From contig JBKECK010000114.1 in the NCBI GenBank assembly GCA_047974625.1, positions 1-64,000 of the forward strand: 64,000 nucleotides of DNA, read 5' to 3'. The notes beneath the pieces were generated by a model, which saw only the letters and a program-made list of their open reading frames with translations, did no database searches and was not told the origin of the DNA. Below are positions 24,215-32,272 of this stretch, piece after piece. Source of the stretch: CADEDH01 sp047974625 (lineage in GTDB: Bacteria; Actinomycetota; Acidimicrobiia; Acidimicrobiales; SZUA-35). Made by a program: the position numbers and the translations under genes. The first letter of the stretch is position 1; every line of letters begins with the position of its first letter.

Positions 24215-25123
24215 TCACACCTGCGACCGTTTCTCGGCCACCCAGAGGCCGCCGATGATGATGAGGACCCCGGCCCCCCACACCGCGGTGCCCACCAGAT
24301 CCTGGCCGAAGCGGCTGAGGCCGCCGACCGCATTGGTCTTCAGCACCCAGTCGGGGACGACCATGATCAGTAGGGCCACCGCCAGGACGATCACTGCCGT
24401 CTTCAGGGAGGCGTCGAGCCAGGGCATGCTCAGCCGGTCGTTTCGGGCCACCAGGCGGGGGTAGAGAACCAGGCCGGCCACCGCGGCGGCCAGGAGGTAG
24501 GCCAGCACCGAGGTGAGGCTGGCGAAGGCGGGGAGCTCCGTGCCGGCCACCGGGCCGGTGGGCGCCGCGTCGGCCGTGGCCGCCGGGGCCGAGAAGCCGG
24601 AGGCGACGTACGCCGCCACCGCGGCGATGTCCTCGTCGCCCAGGGTCGAGAACGACGGCATGACCCCGTTGTAGGTCTCCCCGTTTACCGTCAGCTCGCC
24701 CTGCTTGCCGTCGGTCACCACCTCGGCCACGTAGGCCTCGTCGAGCACGTTCGGGTTGTCCACCAGGGGAGGGAACTGGCCGGGCAGGCCTGCCCCACCC
24801 GGCTGGTGGCAGGAGGAACAGATCTGCGAGTAGACCTCCTGGCCGGCCTGGAGGAGGGCCGGGTCCGGCGCCCCTTCACCGGCGGTCGCCCCGTCTCCAG
24901 TGGCGGCCCCGTCCTCGACGGTGGCCCCGTCTCCGGTGGACCCGTCGGCCTGGGTGGTGGTCGGCTCGTCCTGGGCCGTGGCCGGTGCCGCCGCGGGGCC
25001 CACCGCCACCGCGGCAACGAACACCGCCAACAGGGCCAGGGTGAGCGCGGCCGGGGACGACCGCCACGCGGGCCGGCCGGCGTGGCGCCGGTTGGGTCGA
25101 CTGTCTTGTGGGGTAGAGGCCAT
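24215..25123 (-). CDS. Exported cytochrome c with C-terminal membrane helices
   Basis: This 302-aa protein has a signal peptide (SSPAALTLALLAVFVAAVAV, likely cleaved after ATAQ), a Thr/Gly/Asp-rich linker and one heme c site CSSCH with GVMPSF as the probable Met ligand region. Three hydrophobic helices follow (TSVLAYLLAAAVAGLVLYP, TAVIVLAVALLIMVVP, TAVWGAGVLIIIGGLW). It is the first gene of the leftward operon. The architecture differs from diheme QcrC. I start at ATG 25123; no clear ribosome site is seen. Confidence 0.85.
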   Translation of the reverse strand: MASTPQDSRPNRRHAGRPAWRSSPAALTLALLAVFVAAVAVGPAAAPATAQDEPTTTQADGSTGDGATVEDGAATGDGATAGEGAPDPALLQAGQEVYSQICSSCHQPGGAGLPGQFPPLVDNPNVLDEAYVAEVVTDGKQGELTVNGETYNGVMPSFSTLGDEDIAAVAAYVASGFSAPAATADAAPTGPVAGTELPAFASLTSVLAYLLAAAVAGLVLYPRLVARNDRLSMPWLDASLKTAVIVLAVALLIMVVPDWVLKTNAVGGLSRFGQDLVGTAVWGAGVLIIIGGLWVAEKRSQV

Positions 25124-25321
25124 TGGGCACCAGATTCCCGAGCTCAACGGTGGGCCGAGTGGGCTGCCACCGCCACGGTCATTCTGAGCGGCCTGCGCCG
25201 CCCGGCAAGGACCATAGCCTCTTTATCGATGAGATGGCGATGTTTCCTTCGGTTCTTCATCGCGGCTACCATCTCGGCGCGCAAGCGAACATGTGGCCAG
25301 TATCCGGCCTCCAGGTATTTA

Positions 25322-25365
25322 CTTGGGACCAAGATGGTTGCTGGCAAAACGATTGTGCACCAATC
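25322..25365. promoter_or_regulatory. Divergent regulatory region of the respiratory operons
   Basis: The 260-base gap between the two respiratory operons contains two short perfect inverted repeats: CTTGG-GA-CCAAG (25322-25333) and GATTG-TGCAC-CAATC (25351-25365). The second lies just before the GGAGGAGG ribosome site of the oxidase operon. The gap is less GC-rich than its surroundings. These are candidate binding sites only. Confidence 0.35.
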
Positions 25366-25383
25366 ATTTGGAGGAGGCGCGTG

Positions 25384-25584
25384 ATGAATCAGCGCGAGTC
25401 GGCGTTGGATGATGTACCGGCATCGCCCGGCGGGGTCGACGGCGCCCACGGGACAGTTGGAGCCGAGGAGGGGCATTTCAAGCCGGTCGGCACCCTGTTC
25501 CTGCTCGGGTGCTTCGTGGTGGTCCTGGTGCTCCTGTGGCTGTCCGTCTACGTCATCCTCATCAGCCGGGGGACGACGGTATGA
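25384..25584 (+). CDS. Cytochrome c oxidase subunit IIa-like small membrane protein
   Basis: This 66-aa protein has a short acidic N-terminus and one long membrane helix, TLFLLGCFVVVLVLLWLSV, ending YVILISRGTTV. A single helix ending in SRG directly before subunit II is the pattern of subunit IIa of ba3-type oxidases. GGAGGAGG precedes the ATG at 25384; the GTG at 25381 is also in frame. Its stop overlaps the subunit II start (ATGA). It is small enough to be missed by automatic annotation. Confidence 0.75.
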   Translation: MNQRESALDDVPASPGGVDGAHGTVGAEEGHFKPVGTLFLLGCFVVVLVLLWLSVYVILISRGTTV

Positions 25585-26210
25585 CGGCCACGGGCACCCC
25601 GAGCGAGCCCGCTGCGCCTGACGAGGCCCAGCTGTCCATGGGTATCGACCCCTGGGAGCGCAACTGGATGCGGTTGTCGGCCCTACTGCTCATCGTGTTC
25701 TTCGTCACGGTCTCGATCGCGGGATTCTCCCAGGGGTTCCAGATCATCGGCGACGACGGATCGGTCGATCCCCGGACGGTGACTGAGACGCCCCCATGGT
25801 CGGAGCCGGGCCTACGTGAGATCTCGCCCGGTCACTACGAGGCCTACGTGATCGCCCAGACCTGGTCGTTCGTGCCCCGTGAGATCGAGGTCCCCGTCGG
25901 GTCCTCCGTCGACATCTACGTCACGAGCCCCGATCTCCAGCACGGCTTCAAGATCACCGACACCAATGTCAACATGATGGTTGTGCCGGGGCAAGTATCG
26001 AAACTCAGCTTTACGTTCGATGATCCCGGAGAGTTCCCGTATATATGCCATGAATACTGTGGCCAGGGTCACGCTTCTATGTATGGAGTCGTGCGGGTCG
26101 TGGACGAGAATGCAGACGCCGGCGCGGATGCTGCCGCTGGCAACGTGGACGGTGAAACCCCGGCCACGGACGATGGCGGGTCGACAACCCAGGGAGAGGA
26201 AGGGTCATGA
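25581..26210 (+). CDS. Cytochrome c oxidase subunit II (ba3-type)
   Basis: This 209-aa protein has one membrane helix (LSALLLIVFFVTVSIAGF) and a cupredoxin domain carrying the dinuclear CuA site, CHEYCGQGHASM (about residues 156-167), with the additional His in LQHGFKI. CuA takes electrons from cytochrome c. The short single-helix form matches B-type (ba3) oxidases. It ends with an acidic Ala/Gly-rich tail. It overlaps both neighbours by four bases, giving tight coupling of IIa-II-I. Confidence 0.9.
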   Translation: MTATGTPSEPAAPDEAQLSMGIDPWERNWMRLSALLLIVFFVTVSIAGFSQGFQIIGDDGSVDPRTVTETPPWSEPGLREISPGHYEAYVIAQTWSFVPREIEVPVGSSVDIYVTSPDLQHGFKITDTNVNMMVVPGQVSKLSFTFDDPGEFPYICHEYCGQGHASMYGVVRVVDENADAGADAAAGNVDGETPATDDGGSTTQGEEGS

Positions 26211-27913
26211 CGATCGTCGAGGAGTCGGCACCACCACCGTCAACCCCACGGTGGTCGGCGTCGGGCTATCAGCTCACGAAGTCCGAACGGACCTTCATCG
26301 GGGCCCATATCGGGGTGGCCATCGTCGCCCTGATGATCGGCAGCCTCATGGGGCCGCTTCAGGCCTTCCAGTTCTCGGGGCTCGACATCTACCCCTACCT
26401 CGAGCCGGTCATCAAGAGCTACTACCAGGGCCTGACCATCCACGGTGTGTTGAACGCCCTGGTGTGGACCACGTTCTTCATCGTCGGCTTCACCAACCTG
26501 ACCACGATCAAGGGGCTGGGTCGGCCGCTGAGCCACCCCCGAATCAACCAGGTCGGGTTCTGGATGATGGTGGTCGGTCTGCTGGTGGCCGCGGTGCCCC
26601 TCCTGGGCAACGCCGCCACCGTGCTCTACACCTTCTATCCCCCACTCGAGGCGAGCTGGGCCTTCTACCTGGGGTTGACCCTGGTGGTGGTGGGCAGCTG
26701 GGTCGAGGGCCTCGGCTTCTACCTGACTCTGGCGGCCTGGCGTAAGGATCACCGTGGCGTCCGGTCGCCGTTCATCGCCCTCGGCGGCATCATCAACGCC
26801 GCCATGTGGCAGATCGCCACCCTCGGCATCGCTGTCGAGATCCTCACCATGCTTCTGCCCTGGTCACTGGGTCTGATCGACGGGACCGACCCGGAACTGG
26901 CCCGGACCTACTTCTGGTTCACCGGCCATCCACTGGTCTACTTCTGGTTGCTGCCGGCCTACGTGTCCTGGTACGGGATGTTGCCCCAACAGGCAGGCGG
27001 CAAGCTCTTCAGTGATTCGCTGGCCCGGCTGGCGTTCTGGATGTTCCTCATCGTGTCGGTCCCCGTGGGCTTCCACCACCAATTCGTCGATCCCGGGGTA
27101 CCCCAGACGTGGAAGTGGATTCACGCCCTGCTCACCGACTCGGTGTTCGTCCCGTCGATGATCACGGCCTTTACCGTGATCGCCTCCCTGGAGTACGCGG
27201 CCCGGCGTCGTGGCGGCACCGGTCTGGTCGGCTGGATTCGTCGGCTGCCATGGATGGATCCGTCGGTGGCCGCCCAGCTGCTGGCCGCCATCCTCTTCGT
27301 GTTCGGCGGCATCGGGGGTCTGACCAACGCGTCATACAACCTCAACCTGGTAATCCACAACACCGCCTGGGTGCCCGGCCACTTCCACCTCACCGTGGCC
27401 AGCGCCGTGACCTTGTCCTACATGGGCATCACCTACTGGATGGTCCCACACCTGAGCCACCGCGCCCTCTGGCGGCCCAAGCTGGCAGTGGCCCAGGCCT
27501 GGATCTGGTTCGTGGGGATGATCATCTTCTCCAACGCCATGCACGTGCTCGGCCTGCTCGGCGCCCCTCGGCGGACCCCACTCGGTGACGCCACCTACGT
27601 GCCCGAGGCCTGGAACGGTCATCTGATGCGGGTGTCGATCGGTGGGGCCATCCTCCTCGTGTCGGTCATCATGTACGGCCTCATCATGTACAAGACGGTG
27701 CGGGGCAAGGTCGTGGCTGAGAACGAGGTGCCCCAGGTCCCGATCGCCGAATCGCTGCGGAGCCCCCAGCTCACCCCGCTGTGGTTGGACCGGTTCAAGC
27801 CGTGGCTCATCGCGGCGGCCCTGTTGCTGGTGATCGCGTACGGACCCCAGCTCATCCACCAGATCGGCAACATGAACCTCAACAGCCCCGGCGCCGATGT
27901 GACCGTCTACTGA
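26207..27913 (+). CDS. Cytochrome c oxidase subunit I (ba3-type heme-copper oxidase)
   Basis: This 568-aa multi-helix protein has the heme-copper centre residues: His in TIHGVLNALVW (low-spin heme), FTGHPLVYFWLLPAYVSWY with the CuB His and the Tyr region, FHHQFVDPG (CuB histidines) and NTAWVPGHFHLTVAS (heme histidines). The pattern is that of B-family oxidases, which have high oxygen affinity. It reduces O2 to water and pumps protons. Six bases separate it from the large fusion protein that follows. Confidence 0.92.
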   Translation: MTIVEESAPPPSTPRWSASGYQLTKSERTFIGAHIGVAIVALMIGSLMGPLQAFQFSGLDIYPYLEPVIKSYYQGLTIHGVLNALVWTTFFIVGFTNLTTIKGLGRPLSHPRINQVGFWMMVVGLLVAAVPLLGNAATVLYTFYPPLEASWAFYLGLTLVVVGSWVEGLGFYLTLAAWRKDHRGVRSPFIALGGIINAAMWQIATLGIAVEILTMLLPWSLGLIDGTDPELARTYFWFTGHPLVYFWLLPAYVSWYGMLPQQAGGKLFSDSLARLAFWMFLIVSVPVGFHHQFVDPGVPQTWKWIHALLTDSVFVPSMITAFTVIASLEYAARRRGGTGLVGWIRRLPWMDPSVAAQLLAAILFVFGGIGGLTNASYNLNLVIHNTAWVPGHFHLTVASAVTLSYMGITYWMVPHLSHRALWRPKLAVAQAWIWFVGMIIFSNAMHVLGLLGAPRRTPLGDATYVPEAWNGHLMRVSIGGAILLVSVIMYGLIMYKTVRGKVVAENEVPQVPIAESLRSPQLTPLWLDRFKPWLIAAALLLVIAYGPQLIHQIGNMNLNSPGADVTVY

Positions 27914-27919
27914 TCACCG

Positions 27920-30283
27920 GTGGCCGAGCCTTCCGGGTCAGCACCCGACGCCGAGTTTCGGTTCCCCGCCGCCCGCCGCGCCGTCGACCACGCCAGCTCG
28001 TGGGTCGAGCGGCCGGTGCGGCGGGTGGCCGGCTCGGCCCGGTTCAATCCGCTGCCCTACGCCGGCACGATCAGTGTGTTCCTGCTCGGCCTGGTCATCG
28101 TCACCGGGCTGTACATCACCCTCTTCTTCGAGTTCGGCCACGAGGCGTCGTACCGGTCGGTGGCCGGTATGGAGGGGCACGCCATCCAGAAGGTGATGCG
28201 GGCCCTGCACCGCTACGCGTCGGCCGCCCTGGTGGTCACCACCATGGTCCACGCCTGGCGGATCTTCGTGGCCGGTCGCTTCTCGGGCCGGGTCCGCCGC
28301 TGGCGGTGGGCCACCGGTGTGACCGCCCTGTTGCTGGTCTGGCTGGCCGGGGTCACCGGCTACTGGCTGGTGTGGGATCGTCGGGCCGCGGCCCTCAACG
28401 AGGTGGTGATCGGCCTGACCGCCTCGACCCGGGTCGGGGTCAGGGTCGCCGTCGACGACCTCGGGGTCGTCGGGGGGCGGTCGGGGTCGGGCTTCCTGCT
28501 GATCCTGTGGCTGGTCCATCTCGCCCTCACCGTGGTGATCGGTTGGTTCATCTTCCGACACCTGCGGCGGAGCAGACAGCCCTGGCTGCCCCCGCCCCTG
28601 TGGATGGCCGTCATGGGGGTTCCCCTCCTGATGGTGTCGATGGCGGTCCCGGTCGGGATGCTCGGGCCCGCCGATCCCGCCGAGCTCGTGGGCCGCATCC
28701 CGGTCGACCCGTTCGTGCTGTTTCTGCTGCCCCCGCTGCTGTCGCCGTGGGCGTGGGTCACCGTGGCGGTCACCGTCGTCGCCGGCGTGGGCCTGATACT
28801 GCTGCCCCGGATGCTCCAGCGTCACGATCCCCCGGTGGTCACGATCATCGACGACAACTGCACCGGCTGTGAGCTGTGTGTCGCCGACTGCCCCTACGAC
28901 GCCCTCGCCATGGTGACCACCGGTCCGGCCGTCGACGGCGCGGTCGAGGCCGGTGCCGGTGTCGGTGTCGGCGTCGGTGCGGTTACGGGCCGCTCGGTCC
29001 ACGACTTGCTAGCCGCGGTCGACACCGACCGGTGCGTGGGGTGTGGTATCTGCCTGGGGTCGTGCGCCTTCGGGGCCATCGATCTTCCCGGCGCCGAGGC
29101 CCCCGAGGCGCTCGATGTGGCCGGCCGGAACCTGCTGGTGGTCTGCGACCGGCACCTGGCCACCGTGGCCGCCGACCAGGACGCCGGGGCCGGCGAGACC
29201 GAGGGCGGCACCCCGGTGGTCTACCCGGTGCGGTGCGCGGGTGCCTTGGTCCCGACCGCCCTGCGATCCTTCGCCGAGCGGGGTGCCCTGGACGTCCAGC
29301 TCATCGGCTGCGCCCCCCACGACTGCCGCTACGGGATCGGCAACACCCTGGCCGCCGAACGGTTGGCCGGGGCCCGACGGCCCCATCCCCCCGCCCGCTA
29401 CGGGCGGCGGGTGGCCCAGGACTGGGTGGACACCGACCAGGTCGACTCGGCCATGGCCCACCCGGGGGATCGGGCCACCATCGACTCCGCCCGGATCCCG
29501 GCCCGGCGGGAGGCCCTCCTCGGGGTGAGCATCATCGCCATGCTGACCGCGGCCGGTGTCGCCTTCGGGACCCGGGCCCCGTTCGGTCAACCGTCCGACA
29601 CCACCCCGGTCCGCTTCGTGGCCGACCATCAGCCCGGCGAGGTCCTGGCCCAGGGGCCGGAGCTGGGGCCGGTGGGGCCCATCCACCAGGTGGAACTGAT
29701 CGCCGACGGGCGGTCGTTGGTCACGATCGACGGCACCGCCGGGGACGGTCGGTGGACCCACATCCTCGACGTCGACGACCCGGGGTGGGCCACCGACGAG
29801 CCGACCGAGCTGGAGGTCAGAATCGGGACCGACGATGGACCTATTACCGCCTACACCGTGTCCGTCGACCCCACGCCCGGGCGGCGGACCATCGTCGACC
29901 TCACCGACCGTCCACCCCTGCCCGGGGTGGACGAGGGCCGCGACATCTTCATGGGCCGCACCGGGGGCTGCAGCGTGTGTCATTCGGTGCGGCCCGGCGA
30001 CGACGGGGTAGGTCCCTCCTTGGCCGGGGTGGGCACCCAGGCCTCCACCCGGGTGCCGGGCCTCGACGCCGAGGGCTATCTCCGCCAGTCGATCCTGCTG
30101 CCCGACCAGTACGTCGTGCCCGGCTGGCCGGCGGGGCAGATGCTGCCCATCTACCGGGAGCGGCTCAGCGGCGAGCAGTTGGACGCCGTGGTCGCCTACC
30201 TGATGACGCTCACCGAACCGGGGGCGTCACCGGACCCCAGGTCTACCATTGATCCAGCTGCGGATGACGGGAGCGACCCATGA
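27920..30283 (+). CDS. Four-part electron-transfer fusion: cytochrome b, 2x[4Fe-4S], FlpD-like, cytochrome c
   Basis: This 787-aa protein joins modules that are normally separate. Residues about 40-295 form a cytochrome b-like membrane domain with heme histidines at 97/111 and 200/214. Residues 314-324 (CTGCELCVADC) and 372-382 (CVGCGICLGSC) are two 4Fe-4S sites. Residues about 404-475 resemble FlpD/MvhD, with Cys at 409, 439 (VRCAG), 464 and 469 (IGCAPHDC) for a [2Fe-2S] cluster. A membrane helix (about 531-550) leads to an exported region and a C-terminal cytochrome c with CSVCH at 684-688. The GTG start lies six bases after the oxidase subunit I stop. I infer that it feeds electrons from an inside iron-sulfur donor or quinol to cytochrome c and the ba3 oxidase. 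FlpD-type domains are best known from hydrogenase/heterodisulfide reductase systems. Confidence 0.85.
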   Translation: MAEPSGSAPDAEFRFPAARRAVDHASSWVERPVRRVAGSARFNPLPYAGTISVFLLGLVIVTGLYITLFFEFGHEASYRSVAGMEGHAIQKVMRALHRYASAALVVTTMVHAWRIFVAGRFSGRVRRWRWATGVTALLLVWLAGVTGYWLVWDRRAAALNEVVIGLTASTRVGVRVAVDDLGVVGGRSGSGFLLILWLVHLALTVVIGWFIFRHLRRSRQPWLPPPLWMAVMGVPLLMVSMAVPVGMLGPADPAELVGRIPVDPFVLFLLPPLLSPWAWVTVAVTVVAGVGLILLPRMLQRHDPPVVTIIDDNCTGCELCVADCPYDALAMVTTGPAVDGAVEAGAGVGVGVGAVTGRSVHDLLAAVDTDRCVGCGICLGSCAFGAIDLPGAEAPEALDVAGRNLLVVCDRHLATVAADQDAGAGETEGGTPVVYPVRCAGALVPTALRSFAERGALDVQLIGCAPHDCRYGIGNTLAAERLAGARRPHPPARYGRRVAQDWVDTDQVDSAMAHPGDRATIDSARIPARREALLGVSIIAMLTAAGVAFGTRAPFGQPSDTTPVRFVADHQPGEVLAQGPELGPVGPIHQVELIADGRSLVTIDGTAGDGRWTHILDVDDPGWATDEPTELEVRIGTDDGPITAYTVSVDPTPGRRTIVDLTDRPPLPGVDEGRDIFMGRTGGCSVCHSVRPGDDGVGPSLAGVGTQASTRVPGLDAEGYLRQSILLPDQYVVPGWPAGQMLPIYRERLSGEQLDAVVAYLMTLTEPGASPDPRSTIDPAADDGSDP

Positions 30284-30297
30284 CCACCGCCAGACCA

Positions 30298-30714
30298 TCA
30301 GGGCTCGGGGAAGACCTCTTCGGTGCCGGGTTGGTCGAACCCGGCCGCGACCCAGGTTCCCGTCATGCTGCCGTCGGGGGCGATGACGTACTCGGTGTCG
30401 CTGGTGCCCCGACCGGTGGCGTTGTTGACCTCGTCCCAGGTGACCGCCATCCGGTCCCCGGTAACGACCCCGCGGCCGTGCTGGATGGCGCCGGTGACGA
30501 TCCACTCGACGTCATAGACGTCAGCGGTGTCAGTATCGCGGATGGTGATGGTGCCGGAGTACTCAGTGCCGACCGGGTCGAGGCCGTTGACGGTGTAAAC
30601 ACCGGACAGTCCACTGGGGTCGTCGCGGCCGACGGCCAGGTCGCCGGGCAGGGCGCAGCTATACAGCATGACCAGGAAAGCGACGATCCCGACCACCCAG
30701 ATGAGCCAGCGCAC
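30298..30714 (-). CDS. Small membrane-anchored protein of unknown function
   Basis: This 138-aa protein starts VRWLIWVVGIVAFLVMLYSC, a membrane anchor or signal with a possible lipobox Cys (LYSC). The rest is beta-rich, with repeated YTVNG, YSGTITI, DVYDVEW and TGTWVAAG strands that suggest a small barrel. GTG 30714 is chosen because TACCAT ends seven bases before it, while the longer form from 30786 would run into the opposite gene. It lies antisense between the fusion protein and the SCO gene, a break in the operon. No function is recognised. Confidence 0.65.
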   Translation of the reverse strand: MRWLIWVVGIVAFLVMLYSCALPGDLAVGRDDPSGLSGVYTVNGLDPVGTEYSGTITIRDTDTADVYDVEWIVTGAIQHGRGVVTGDRMAVTWDEVNNATGRGTSDTEYVIAPDGSMTGTWVAAGFDQPGTEEVFPEP

Positions 30715-30727
30715 GGCGCGGATGGTA
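30715..30727 (-). promoter_or_regulatory. Leaderless -10 box for the small membrane protein
   Basis: On the minus strand TACCAT (30727-30722) is followed by seven bases and the GTG at 30714. It supports the shorter start of this gene. Confidence 0.45.
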
Positions 30728-30804
30728 GCTCGTCGGCGGGCGGGTCGGGCGATGTATCGGGTGACAGATCGGGTGACGCCTTTCACCTGCCGTGGCCGAT
30801 CAAG

Positions 30805-31461
30805 GTGGTGGCCGCCCTGTTCGCGTTGATGGTGGTGGCCGGGATCGCCTTCGCCGTGTTCCAGCCGATCACGGTGCTGCCCCGCATGCGGCTGGCCCCG
30901 GGATACTCACTGACCAGCGCCGACGGGACCCGGCTCACCAGTGAGGATGCCCGCTCCACCCTCACCCTCTACTCGTTCGCCCCGGTCGACTGCGGCGAGG
31001 CCTGCGACGAGCTGTTCGCCACCCTGACCGCCGTGCGCGATCAGGTGGCCGCCGACGTCGACCTGGACGGCACCAACTTCCGTATCGTGACCATCGCCCT
31101 CGACGACCTCGACCCGGCTGAGGCCCCGGCCGAGCTGCGGGATGCGACCATCCGCTCCGGGGCCGACGGGAGCGAGTGGCGCTGGGTGGGGGGTGACGCT
31201 CTCGAGGTCCGCACGGTGGTCGGATCCGGTTTCCGGGTCTGGTCGGAAACCGGGCCGGATGGTGAGATCGCCTTCGACCCGGCGTTCGTCCTCGTCGACG
31301 GCAACGGCCTCATTCGTGGTGACTACCGGTATCAGACGGTGTCGTCCGATGACGACAAGCTGATCCGTCACACTGAGATCCTGGCCGAGGAGGTTCGCAA
31401 CGCGGACGGCCCGGCCGCCGTAGCCTACGAAGCCGCGCACTTGTTCCTGTGCTACCCGTGA
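30805..31461 (+). CDS. SCO1/SenC-like copper chaperone (first copy)
   Basis: This protein has a membrane helix at its start (VAALFALMVVAGIAFAVF) and a thioredoxin-like SCO domain: copper ligands CGEAC and the distal His in DKLIRHTEIL. SCO proteins deliver copper to the CuA site of oxidase subunit II. The start is uncertain. The frame is open far upstream, but that part is antisense to the small membrane gene; the first sensible start is the GTG at 30805, which leaves no basic residue before the helix. The spacing C-x3-C is intact. It ends in the 18-bp repeat. Confidence 0.75.
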   Translation: MVAALFALMVVAGIAFAVFQPITVLPRMRLAPGYSLTSADGTRLTSEDARSTLTLYSFAPVDCGEACDELFATLTAVRDQVAADVDLDGTNFRIVTIALDDLDPAEAPAELRDATIRSGADGSEWRWVGGDALEVRTVVGSGFRVWSETGPDGEIAFDPAFVLVDGNGLIRGDYRYQTVSSDDDKLIRHTEILAEEVRNADGPAAVAYEAAHLFLCYP

Positions 31462-31521
31462 CTCCACTGTTACCCGCGACTTCACTGTTACCCGCGACTT
31501 CACTGTTACCCGCGACTTCAC
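31450..31521 (+). repeat. 18-bp tandem repeat spanning a stop codon
   Basis: Units of TGTTACCCGCGACTTCAC start at 31468, 31486 and 31504; a diverged copy at 31450 supplies the TGA stop of the first SCO gene. The array fills the gap before the second SCO gene. Confidence 0.82.
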
Positions 31522-31540
31522 ATGGCGAGGATGGTTCACG

Positions 31541-32272
31541 ATGACCACGCCCGTAGCCGACGGCCCGGCGGGGCCGGCGGATCCGTCCCCGACCTCGGCC
31601 CCGTCGGATGGGCCCCCGGGCGACGGGGCCCAGTCCTCCGGGGGCCAGTCTCCGGAACCCCGGCGACGAGCCGGCTGGTGGCTGGCGATCGCCGCCGCCG
31701 TCTTCGCCGTGGCGGCCGCCGCGATCTGGCTGCTGCCGTCGGTGATCGGCCCGCCCCACCTGTACAGCGGGACTGTCCTGCAGGGCGCCGAGGCGGCCCC
31801 GTCCCTGTCGGCCCTCCGCTACGCCGATGACGGCAGCCAGGTCGACCTCGCCGCCGACGCCGGTGACGTGGTGCTCATCTACTTCGGCTTCACCAACTGC
31901 CCCGACGTGTGCCCGACCACCCTCTCGACCGTCGGCCGGGCCCTGGAAACGGTGGACGACCCCGGCCGGGTCGACGTGCTCATGGTCTCGGTCGATCCGG
32001 CTCGCGACGATCCGGCCACCCTGGAGGAGTATGTGCGGTTCTTCGGGCCCACCTTCCGCGGGGCCACCGGAGCCGAGGAGGAGGTCGCCTTGGCGGCGTC
32101 GGCCTACGGGGTGTTCTACGAGCTGGGGGTCCCCGATCAGGATGGGGCCTACAACATCGACCACACCGCCTCGCTGATGGCCATCGGCCCCGACGGGGTC
32201 CTCCGGATCGTCTGGCCCACGTCGGTGACCGACAACCAGCTGGCCGCGGACATCGACGCCTTGCTGTCGTGA
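31541..32272 (+). CDS. SCO1/SenC copper chaperone (second copy)
   Basis: This 243-aa protein has a Pro/Gly/Ser-rich cytoplasmic N-terminus, a membrane helix (WWLAIAAAVFAVAAAAIWLL) and an SCO thioredoxin fold with the canonical CPDVC copper site, VSVDPARD and the distal His in NIDHTASLM. It would metallate CuA of the nearby oxidase. It differs from the first copy, whose site is CGEAC, so the two may have separate roles (copper delivery and thiol reduction are the usual split). It overlaps the PCuAC gene by four bases. Confidence 0.9.
   Translation: MTTPVADGPAGPADPSPTSAPSDGPPGDGAQSSGGQSPEPRRRAGWWLAIAAAVFAVAAAAIWLLPSVIGPPHLYSGTVLQGAEAAPSLSALRYADDGSQVDLAADAGDVVLIYFGFTNCPDVCPTTLSTVGRALETVDDPGRVDVLMVSVDPARDDPATLEEYVRFFGPTFRGATGAEEEVALAASAYGVFYELGVPDQDGAYNIDHTASLMAIGPDGVLRIVWPTSVTDNQLAADIDALLS

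Noticed and set aside
30280..30804. N-terminal extension of the first SCO protein
   Set aside because: This part is antisense to a better supported small membrane gene and reads as low-complexity Gly/Asp/Val sequence.
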